NCBI GenBank assembly: GCA_020852775.1
Contig: JADZAD010000155.1
Coordinates: 1 to 6,770 of the forward strand
DNA length: 6,770 bases
Origin: Anaerolineae bacterium
Lineage (GTDB): Bacteria > Chloroflexota > Anaerolineae > Aggregatilineales > UBA3940
Reading direction: 5' to 3'
The translations under genes were made by a program, and so were the position numbers. Under the pieces are notes generated by a model. The model was given only the letters and a program-made list of their open reading frames with translations, did no database searches and was not told the origin of the DNA. Shown here one piece after another: positions 1 through 5,291 of the stretch (positions are counted from its first letter, which is position 1; every line of letters starts with the position of its first letter).

Positions 1-1
1 A

Positions 2-979
2 GACGTCTCAATGGTGCAGGTTTCACCGCCGGATGAGCACGGCTGGTGTTCATACGGTGTGGAGGTCGGGGTGACCAAGCCTGCTACCGAGGTGGCGAAA
101 GTTGTCATCGCGGAGATCAACCCGCGCATGCCGCGTACCCTGGGCGACAGCTTTATCCACGTCTCCAAGATCGACCATATCGTGGAGGTGGATTATCCAC
201 TGCTTGAATTCCATATGAGTGAGCCGTCAACGATCCAGGATGCGATTGGCAAGCATATCGCCGGCGTGATCGAGGACGGTAGTACCCTGCAGATGGGCAT
301 CGGTGGTATCCCGGACGCGGTGCTCGGTTACCTGCACGACAAGAAGGACCTCGGTATCTATACGGAGTTGTTCTCGGACGGCGTGATTGACCTGGTGGAA
401 GAGGGCGTGATCACGAATGCGCGCAAGTCATTCCACCCCGGCAAGATCATCGCCGGATTCGTGCTGGGCACCCAGCGCCTGTATGACTTTATCCACGACA
501 ACCCGCTCGTCGAGTTCCACCCGAGTGATTATGTGAATGACCCGTTCAACATCGCAAAGAACGACCGGATGGTGGCGATCAATTCGGCTATTGAGATCGA
601 CCTGACCGGGCAGGTTTGCGCGGACAGCATGGGCCCGGTCCTGTACAGTGGCGTGGGAGGCCAGGTGGATTTCGTGCGTGGCGCGGCCCGCTCGAAGGGT
701 GGTAAGCCGATCATTGCCCTGGCCTCGACTGCGAAGAACGGCACAGTGAGCCGCATTGTGTGGCAGTTGAAGCCCGGTGCCGGTGTCGTAACGACGCGCA
801 GTGACGTGCACTACGTGGCGACCGAATTTGGCATCACCAATCTTTACGGCAAGACCGTGCGTGAGCGGGTGCTCTCTCTGATCGAGATCGCTCACCCGCA
901 TTTCCGCGAGGAACTGCTCCGCCAGGCATACGAACTGCGCTATCTGCCGCGCATCCACAGCATGGCACCATCCTCATAA
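2..979 (+). CDS. Class I CoA-transferase, 4-hydroxybutyrate CoA-transferase / acetyl-CoA hydrolase family (5'-truncated by window edge)
   Basis: This enzyme moves CoA between a short-chain acyl-CoA (typically acetyl-CoA) and a carboxylate, probably 4-hydroxybutyrate or a similar acid, in the cytoplasm. The reading frame is open to the left edge. The three codons before the first in-window Met (D-V-S) continue the conserved D-V-x-x-x-Q-V-S-P-P-D-E-H-G block, so the Met at position 11 is internal and roughly 100 N-terminal residues are missing. Numbering from that Met: a CoA-binding GIGGIPDAV loop at 96-104; the catalytic glutamate, by family analogy, is E119 in YTELFSDGV; the family motif GVGGQVDF lies at 214-221; and the conserved C-terminal block from VVTTRSDVHYVATEFG (259-274) to IAHPHFREELL follows. 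The MPRTLGDSFIHVSKIDHIVE stretch fits the 4-hydroxybutyrate group better than succinate-type hydrolases. The C-terminus is intact, and a hairpin follows 28 bp after the stop. Family assignment is firm; the acid substrate is inferred. Confidence 0.88.
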   Translation, partial: DVSMVQVSPPDEHGWCSYGVEVGVTKPATEVAKVVIAEINPRMPRTLGDSFIHVSKIDHIVEVDYPLLEFHMSEPSTIQDAIGKHIAGVIEDGSTLQMGIGGIPDAVLGYLHDKKDLGIYTELFSDGVIDLVEEGVITNARKSFHPGKIIAGFVLGTQRLYDFIHDNPLVEFHPSDYVNDPFNIAKNDRMVAINSAIEIDLTGQVCADSMGPVLYSGVGGQVDFVRGAARSKGGKPIIALASTAKNGTVSRIVWQLKPGAGVVTTRSDVHYVATEFGITNLYGKTVRERVLSLIEIAHPHFREELLRQAYELRYLPRIHSMAPSS

Positions 980-1006
980 AAGGATGTTTCTCTCCCCCTC
1001 CTGATG

Positions 1007-1041
1007 GAACAGGCCGCTGGCGTATCACCAGCGGCCTGTTC
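1007..1041 (+). terminator. Long perfect hairpin between convergent genes, probable terminator
   Basis: A 14-bp perfect inverted repeat (1007-1020 with 1028-1041, core AACAGGCCGCTGG) encloses a 7-nt loop. It begins 28 bp after the CoA-transferase stop. The plus-strand side is followed only by a broken T-rich stretch (TGTATTTCG). The minus-strand side has no T-run, so it would best serve the plus-strand gene, although the stem could also stop or stabilise the convergent peptidase transcript. Confidence 0.7.
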
Positions 1042-1070
1042 TGTATTTCGATGGCGATAATCTGCCGGCT

Positions 1071-2222
1071 TCAGAGATAGGTGCTGCGCCAGCCGGGGTT
1101 CTGTGCAATCAATGCGTAGATCACCAGCGTGCGCGCCAGGTGTACCATGTCGCTGACGTAGCCGAACGGCTTGCGGTCGAAGTGCGAATATGCTGCCGGG
1201 TAGCCGACATGAACGATGTTCTGCGTGTAGAACATCGAGGAGACGTCGTCACTGCGGCTGATGCCCTCTTTGTTCTCCACCAGGCTGATCCCATGCTCCG
1301 CCAGCTTCGCGGAGAGTGCCCGCTGGAAGCCGATCAGCCGTGGAGGCGTCACCGCGCCGCGGGCCATGCTGGTCATCCCGGAGAAGAGCGCGCCCTGTTT
1401 GAAGTTCGTCGCTCGTCCGGCTTCCAGCGCCTGCTCCTGCTGGTGTCCATCCACGCTGATCACCAGCTCAGGCAGGAGTTCAGTCGGGGTGCGGTGAAAC
1501 AGGCGCATGTTGGCGCGGGAGAACATGGAATTGCCCTTATCGACTGGGCCTTCCTCTTCATCGTTCATCAGGATCAATACGTTGACCGGGAAGTGCGAGA
1601 GTACCTTCGCAACCAGCAGGACGACCGCGCTGCCTGCCTCATTGTCGAGGAAGCCGCAGAACTCGTCGGTCGACTGATCCCATGCAGCATCCATATGATG
1701 TACGACCTGCGTCCACAGCGGCAGGTCAGTGCGGGTCGTCTCGAACCAGACGCTGCCGTCAGCCTCGGTCACCATTACGCCCTCGCCCAGCCGGGGGAGC
1801 GGGCCCGGCCCCTCATTGATGCCGAGCGCCATCGCCGCACGGCGGCCGGGCCGGGAGCGCGTCATGCAGAAGGGAGTCAGCGGATAGCCCTTGCCGTTGT
1901 ACGGGCCCGTCAGGTAGCCGCAGATATCGCCATGCGCGGAGAGCCATACCGGGGCGGGCTCGCTGCCGACGGTCACGCCGATCGTGCCGGAACGGCGCAG
2001 GCTGCGCTCGACCTTCACCGGGCTGGCTGTGCCAACCCCGGAGGACATGACGGCCTCGACGAGCGGCCCCTGCACCGCTGAGACCGTCAGCGAGGGCGAG
2101 TAGTTGTCGGAAAGCTGTTTGAAAAGGTCGAAGTAGGCCTGTGGGGTGATGATGCGATCCATCACCTCGAAGAGATTGTCATACTGCGCGATCGCCTGAT
2201 CGATATAGCCGATGGTGGACAT
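1071..2222 (-). CDS. Zinc aminopeptidase-like protein, M28/M42-type metallopeptidase fold
   Basis: A predicted 383-residue cytoplasmic co-catalytic zinc peptidase, probably an aminopeptidase; the substrate is unknown. No signal peptide or membrane segment is visible. The expected ligand series is present in order: H97 and D99 in AHGDICGY, the bridging D193 in FLDNEAG, the catalytic/ligand glutamate pair E222-E223 in NDEEEG, D258 in ISVDGHQ, and a late H347 in AYSHFDRK. Residues 1-60 look like a helical start followed by the peptidase core. The frame stays open for 151 more codons upstream, but that part is antisense to the tail-anchored gene and has biased Ser/Arg/Gly composition. I therefore chose the ATG at 2222, which has AGGGGG 11 nt upstream and starts the plausible sequence MSTIGYIDQA. 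The gene converges on the CoA-transferase. Similarity is motif-level, so it could also be an M20-like or uncharacterised clan MH member. Confidence 0.75.
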   Translation of the reverse strand: MSTIGYIDQAIAQYDNLFEVMDRIITPQAYFDLFKQLSDNYSPSLTVSAVQGPLVEAVMSSGVGTASPVKVERSLRRSGTIGVTVGSEPAPVWLSAHGDICGYLTGPYNGKGYPLTPFCMTRSRPGRRAAMALGINEGPGPLPRLGEGVMVTEADGSVWFETTRTDLPLWTQVVHHMDAAWDQSTDEFCGFLDNEAGSAVVLLVAKVLSHFPVNVLILMNDEEEGPVDKGNSMFSRANMRLFHRTPTELLPELVISVDGHQQEQALEAGRATNFKQGALFSGMTSMARGAVTPPRLIGFQRALSAKLAEHGISLVENKEGISRSDDVSSMFYTQNIVHVGYPAAYSHFDRKPFGYVSDMVHLARTLVIYALIAQNPGWRSTYL

Positions 2223-2303
2223 GGTAAAGCATACCCCCTGTGAACTGGACAGAACCAGCGGACGCCCCGATTCTCGCATACTTTGTGGCAGTTTTCCACC
2301 CGC

Positions 2304-2332
2304 TTGACAGCCTGGTTGATTTCGTTTAGGCT
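2304..2332 (+). promoter_or_regulatory. Sigma70-like promoter for the tail-anchored protein gene
   Basis: A perfect -35 box TTGACA (2304-2309) is followed by a 17-bp spacer and the weaker -10 box TAGGCT (2327-2332, 3 of 6 matches). The predicted start of transcription is near 2339, about 55 bp before the start codon at 2395. It lies in the divergent gap between the peptidase gene and this gene. Confidence 0.55.
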
Positions 2333-2339
2333 CTCTGAA

Positions 2340-2350
2340 GGGGTGACCCC
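2340..2350. promoter_or_regulatory. Short palindrome at the predicted transcription start, possible operator
   Basis: GGGGT-G-ACCCC is a perfect 5-bp inverted repeat around one central base. It overlaps the predicted start of transcription of the small membrane-protein gene, a position where a repressor could bind. No matching regulator gene is in view, so an operator role is a guess. Confidence 0.25.
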
Positions 2351-2384
2351 CTGAGTTAAGTTGCGCGGTTGCCATGCCCCGGCT

Positions 2385-2390
2385 GGAGGA
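2385..2390 (+). promoter_or_regulatory. Ribosome binding site that sets the start of the tail-anchored protein
   Basis: GGAGGA lies 4 nt before ATG 2395 and 7 nt before ATG 2398. It falls inside the reading frame that would begin at the earlier ATG 2374, which has no comparable site, so 2395 or 2398 is the real start. Confidence 0.7.
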
Positions 2391-2394
2391 TGAC

Positions 2395-2757
2395 ATGATG
2401 AGTTCCAATCCGAATAGCTCACTCGATGACGATCTCTTCGGGGCATTCGCGTCCGGCTCAAAGGACGTTCCGGATGATTTTCTCAAGGACCTGATCCTCG
2501 ATGACGTTCCGCCTCCGGAGGACGATCCGTTCGCGGTGATGACGCCCGCTCCGGAGCCCGCTCCCGCGCCTGCTCCGGCAGGGAAGAAGCCTGCCCGCGC
2601 ACCGAAGGCCGCTGCACAGCAGGCCCCGCGCGTGAGCAGCCGGGGCTTCCTGGGGATGACCCCGCAGCAGCGCATGATCCTGTCGGTCTTCTTCTTCCTC
2701 GATGTCGCGGTGCTCGGTTTCCTGATCCTGTATGCGCTGGGTGCGATCAGCCTGTAG
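2395..2757 (+). CDS. Small tail-anchored membrane protein of unknown function
   Basis: I do not recognise a named family. The 120-residue product has four parts. An acidic N-terminus (about 1-48, with DDDLFGAF, PDDFLKDLILDD and PPPEDDPF) is rich in Asp and could hold short binding motifs. A Pro/Ala linker follows (50-62, PAPEPAPAPAPAG), then a basic stretch (K64, K65, R68, K71, R79, R84). A single hydrophobic segment (about 94-116) ends only a few residues before the C-terminus. Positive charges just before the membrane segment predict the N-terminus inside, so it should be an inner-membrane tail-anchored protein displaying an acidic arm in the cytoplasm. It has its own promoter, a good GGAGGA site and a hairpin 35 bp after the stop, which supports a real single-gene unit. 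Start could be 2395 or 2398. A scaffold or recruitment role is only a guess. Confidence 0.75.
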   Translation: MMSSNPNSSLDDDLFGAFASGSKDVPDDFLKDLILDDVPPPEDDPFAVMTPAPEPAPAPAPAGKKPARAPKAAAQQAPRVSSRGFLGMTPQQRMILSVFFFLDVAVLGFLILYALGAISL

Positions 2758-2791
2758 CGCCTGTTCCCCGGTTATCGTCCATACAAACACA

Positions 2792-2823
2792 CAGAGACGA
2801 GCCTACCCGATGGCTCGTCTCTG
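2792..2823. terminator. Hairpin between convergent genes, probable bidirectional terminator
   Basis: A 12-bp perfect inverted repeat (2792-2803 with 2812-2823, core AGAGACGAGCC) has an 8-nt loop. It lies 35 bp after the stop of the small membrane-protein gene and 49 bp after the stop of the DUF4258-like gene on the other strand. Neither side has a clean T-run: plus has CTATTCTG and minus has TGTGTTTGT. Efficiency is therefore uncertain. Confidence 0.65.
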
Positions 2824-2871
2824 CTATTCTGCACGGCTGGCGGGATGTTTTCTCAGAGAGTGTCGATCAGG

Positions 2872-3240
2872 TCAGGCGGCGTAACGCCAGGGCGCATGTT
2901 CCTGCCTGAGCCTGTAATGACCGACTTCTCTCCGATTCCGATAGACCGTGATGACCTCCATCGTATCTGGATTGGCGACGATGACCGTCCCTACCAGTTG
3001 CTCCAGCCGGTTCCAGGCAATCCACGGATCTGGTTTGAGACACTTGCGCAGCAGCCGGTACTGCACCGCCCCCGCGCAGTGCAACTCTTCACCGTTGGCG
3101 ATGATGTAGTCAACTTCGTCAGGCGACACGTTGCGCTGGTCGCCGCGTGTCAGAGCGTGGTTACTCAACAGCAGGTTGGTGTTTGCGGGTTGCTCCTTTT
3201 CACCAGACCGCCAGCCCGTGCAGAGAGGTGAGTTTAGCAA
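2872..3240 (-). CDS. DUF4258-like small protein, start uncertain
   Basis: The frame encodes up to 122 residues. From about residue 23 it matches the pattern I know for DUF4258-type proteins: LSNHALTRGDQRNVSPDEVDYIIANGEE, then an AGAVQYRLLRKC strand, LVGTVIVA, and a VITVYRNRR ending. The His-Ala...Arg...Gln-Arg and the final Tyr-Arg-Asn-Arg resemble small RNase-toxin folds, but activity is not established. No antitoxin-like partner gene is next to it. The 5' end is odd: the only in-frame starts before the domain are TTG 3240 and CTG 3243, with no Shine-Dalgarno sequence, and a stop lies just upstream at 3256-3258. Family members usually begin a few residues before the SNHA motif, so residues 1-20 may be untranslated leader. 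An AAGGAG (minus strand, 3198 to 3193) precedes in-frame CTG/CTG/TTG codons at 3174-3166, but at a long spacing. It is downstream of and co-directional with the lipase-like gene. Confidence 0.65.
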   Translation of the reverse strand: MLNSPLCTGWRSGEKEQPANTNLLLSNHALTRGDQRNVSPDEVDYIIANGEELHCAGAVQYRLLRKCLKPDPWIAWNRLEQLVGTVIVANPDTMEVITVYRNRREVGHYRLRQEHAPWRYAA

Positions 3241-3259
3241 CAGACATTCATATTTTCAA
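3231..3259 (-). promoter_or_regulatory. Promoter-like sequence for the DUF4258-like gene
   Basis: On the minus strand TTGAAA (3259 to 3254, 5 of 6 matches to the -35 consensus), a 17-bp spacer and TAAACT (3236 to 3231, 4 of 6 matches to the -10 consensus) form a good sigma70-like promoter in a locally AT-richer stretch. Transcription would begin near 3224, inside the nominal reading frame, so the TTG at 3240 would lie outside the message. Confidence 0.45.
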
Positions 3260-3294
3260 TTGATACACACTACTTATGTGAGTCTGGCTACTGC

Positions 3295-5154
3295 TCACGC
3301 CTTCCGCCGCCTTCGGCGCAGCCGCCAGAGAAGGAATGCCCCTGCTGCCGCGAGCCCTCCTGCGACCGTGATGATCAGAGTGCGACCCTGCCACGGAGAC
3401 GGCTCAACTACAAAGGTCAGAAACGCGGCGCGGTCGGCGATGAAGCCCCCGTTATCGGCGGTGACTGCGATCTCGACGCCGTAAATGCCGGGTTGTGCCG
3501 GCCTGACCGTGAGGCTGGCTTCGTGACCCGCGATGGCCATCTCCTGCGTATCAGTGCTGCCGTCCGGCTGGCGCAGCGTTGCGCGGGCGGATTGAAGCGC
3601 CACGGGGACTCCCTCGGCGGTCAGTGCGACCTGCAGATTGACTGCCTGCCCCTGGCGAGGCGTGGTGACATCCAGCCCGGCCTCCAACTGTGCCCCGCCC
3701 TGGAACTGAGCTGCCAGCGCGTAGTCCGCCCCGGCTGAGGGCGTCGTACCGGTTGTCTGGAGGATGATCTTCCATTGGCCGGGGCGTGGCTGATTGAAGC
3801 CATAGCCGAGGTAGACAAGCGTACTCGGGTCATCCACCCGAATCAGTCCATTCTTAACTGGATCAAGCGTGATTTCGTTGCCATTGGCGCCGATGACGAT
3901 CGTTGTCAGCGAGCGAGAGGTATCGTAGAGCGCGAAATTCGCCACGGAAACGCCTGTATCAATCGGGATGACGAGTTCGCGGGTCTCTCCCGGGTTGATA
4001 TGCCCGGTGAAGACCTGCGAGAACTGCGTCGAGGTGGGGGCGCCTGATCCCGCAGGTGGGTCGGCGGGCGCTTCAAAGCTGCCGGGAGGCGTTTGCAGCA
4101 GCGGCAGGACGAACGCCTCATAAGCCTCGCGTGAGGTGTTAAGCTCGGTGTGCAGCAACGCGACCTCCTCAACCGGCATCGGGATCGCCCGGACGCTGTC
4201 TACAGTGACCACGATATCGGACGGCACGGGGGTACACGGAGACTGTACCGCCTGGTTCAGTTTAGTCCCTGCCAGCGCGTGGAAGGGTACACCGCGCCGG
4301 TGATAGATCTGCTGGTTGAACACGTTGACCATATAGGCGGGCTGGATCTCGATCGTCGCCGGGAGGAGCATTCCCAGTGAAGCGGGCAGCACGGCACATG
4401 ACGACCCTGCCATCGGTGTACCGAGGATGATCATCTGCGCTACGTCGTCCTCATTTACCATCACTCGGTCAAGATAGTAGCGGGAGATCATCCCGCCCAT
4501 GCTGTGCACGAGCAGATCGACCTGTTCAGCGCCGGTTATCTCCTGCACGTGGTCGATGTACCCGGCGAGAATCGAGGCGTTCTCCGCGATGGTGTTCGTC
4601 CGGGCAAAGGGATCACTCAGGCTGCCCGTGTTCATCACGCCGGGCACCTGCCCATCGCCGACTGCGAAGCCCTGCAGATTCGCTTCTTCCAGATAGCCTG
4701 CCGGCCCGAGGTAGGTATCGAAGGTGTGGAAATCGGCGTTGAAGCCGTGCACCATCACGACCGGGCGCGGCCTGACGCGGACAGCCAGCCGAGTACCCGT
4801 TTCCTTGCCGTCAGCCTGCGCGGTGATGATGCGCTCGGGCATGGCGACCCCACCGGGGTTCCAATACCAGCCCAACGCCGGGAACAGCTCGCTGGTACAG
4901 ACTGAGCGGCCCTTCGGGACCGTACAGTCAGCCAGGGTGACTGCTGACTCTGCGTCGCTGAAAGCGATCAGGGTGTCCACCGCCACCGGAACGGAGCTCT
5001 CGGCACGCAGCCGAACCGTGTCACCATCCGTCAGGATGGTGGTGGGCTCGTTGCCACGGTTGAGCAGGGTGATGGTCAGTGAGGCTTCAGAAACCTGGGC
5101 AGGTGGCCACAGCAGAGAAATACCGAAAACGAGAACTGCGAAACTGGTCTTCAC
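3295..5154 (-). CDS. Secreted, C-terminally membrane-anchored alpha/beta-hydrolase (lipase/esterase-like)
   Basis: Predicted extracellular serine hydrolase of 619 residues, probably a lipase or esterase; the substrate is unknown. Residues 1-24 form a signal peptide ending near VSEA. An Ig-like beta region covers about 26-127 (C77/C86 may pair). The hydrolase domain starts with the oxyanion-hole motif VVMVHGF (H136-G137) and has the nucleophile S218 in LLVHSMGGM. Likely partners by analogy with class I lipases are D313 in PSDIVVTVDS and H335. A Pro/Ala-rich linker (356-375) leads to two further beta-sandwich-like regions (about 378-490 and 495-585). A hydrophobic segment at 591-610 followed by RLRRRRRKA anchors it with the tail inside. 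I chose GTG 5154 because AGGAGGT lies just before it and the signal peptide starts there; the ATG at 5214 overlaps the promoter. The GC-rich body shows no frameshift. No hairpin separates it from the DUF4258 gene downstream. Confidence 0.85.
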   Translation of the reverse strand: MKTSFAVLVFGISLLWPPAQVSEASLTITLLNRGNEPTTILTDGDTVRLRAESSVPVAVDTLIAFSDAESAVTLADCTVPKGRSVCTSELFPALGWYWNPGGVAMPERIITAQADGKETGTRLAVRVRPRPVVMVHGFNADFHTFDTYLGPAGYLEEANLQGFAVGDGQVPGVMNTGSLSDPFARTNTIAENASILAGYIDHVQEITGAEQVDLLVHSMGGMISRYYLDRVMVNEDDVAQMIILGTPMAGSSCAVLPASLGMLLPATIEIQPAYMVNVFNQQIYHRRGVPFHALAGTKLNQAVQSPCTPVPSDIVVTVDSVRAIPMPVEEVALLHTELNTSREAYEAFVLPLLQTPPGSFEAPADPPAGSGAPTSTQFSQVFTGHINPGETRELVIPIDTGVSVANFALYDTSRSLTTIVIGANGNEITLDPVKNGLIRVDDPSTLVYLGYGFNQPRPGQWKIILQTTGTTPSAGADYALAAQFQGGAQLEAGLDVTTPRQGQAVNLQVALTAEGVPVALQSARATLRQPDGSTDTQEMAIAGHEASLTVRPAQPGIYGVEIAVTADNGGFIADRAAFLTFVVEPSPWQGRTLIITVAGGLAAAGAFLLWRLRRRRRKA

Positions 5155-5157
5155 CCG

Positions 5158-5164
5158 ACCTCCT
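5158..5164 (-). promoter_or_regulatory. Strong Shine-Dalgarno sequence that sets a GTG start
   Basis: AGGAGGT on the minus strand ends 3 nt before GTG 5154, a short but workable spacing. It identifies GTG as the start of the lipase-like protein in place of the in-frame ATG 60 bp further upstream. Confidence 0.75.
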
Positions 5165-5185
5165 ACAATAGTACAGGACAGGCGA

Positions 5186-5214
5186 ATTGTAAGCCTTAGG
5201 GAATTTTGCCACAA
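5186..5214 (-). promoter_or_regulatory. Sigma70-like promoter for the lipase-like gene
   Basis: On the minus strand TTGTGG (5214 to 5209, 3 of 6 matches to the -35 consensus), a 17-bp spacer and TACAAT (5191 to 5186, 5 of 6 matches to the -10 consensus) predict a transcript beginning near 5179, giving a leader of about 25 nt. It lies between the fhs terminator and the GTG start, so the gene is an independent unit. Confidence 0.6.
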
Positions 5215-5233
5215 AGTCAGTGGAACTCCGGAG

Positions 5234-5263
5234 AAAAAACACAGCAGGCCCTGCGGGGCCTGC
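5234..5263 (-). terminator. Rho-independent terminator of fhs
   Basis: An 8-bp GC-rich stem (GCAGGCCC, 5244-5251 with 5256-5263) with a 4-nt loop lies 28 bp after the fhs stop. On the minus strand it is followed by TGTG and then six T residues (5239 to 5234). This is the only textbook intrinsic terminator in the window. Confidence 0.85.
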
Positions 5264-5291
5264 CGTTACTATCTGTGAGGAGGTTCGTGGC

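Noticed and set aside
1140..2081. A 313-codon plus-strand open frame opposite the peptidase gene
   Set aside because: It is rich in Arg, Ala and His, shows no recognisable motif, and the opposite strand carries an ordered set of metallopeptidase ligands. It is a GC-driven shadow.
2223..2675. A 151-codon upstream extension of the peptidase reading frame on the minus strand
   Set aside because: It is antisense to the small membrane-protein gene, has Ser/Arg/Gly-biased composition typical of a GC-rich shadow frame, and has no ribosome binding site. The ATG at 2222 begins the plausible protein.
2872..3240. A toxin-antitoxin module centred on the DUF4258-like protein
   Set aside because: No small helix-turn-helix or other antitoxin-like frame overlaps or adjoins it; the neighbours are the lipase-like gene and a convergent membrane-protein gene.
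3241..3294. A terminator in the gap between the lipase-like gene and the DUF4258-like gene
   Set aside because: Only a 5-bp GTGAG/CTCAC stem with an 11-nt loop and no T-run is visible. The 8-bp palindrome TCAATTGA at 3256-3263 is too short to call.
5155..5214. A 20-codon N-terminal extension of the lipase-like protein starting at ATG 5214
   Set aside because: The segment overlaps the predicted -35/-10 boxes, and a strong AGGAGGT site sits just before GTG 5154, where the signal peptide starts.
2280..5220. An 11-bp identity (ACTTTGTGGCA) between the plus strand at 2280-2290 and the minus strand at 5220-5210, both in intergenic promoter regions
   Set aside because: Several shared 11-mers are expected by chance in a window this size, and the copies sit at different places relative to their promoters.
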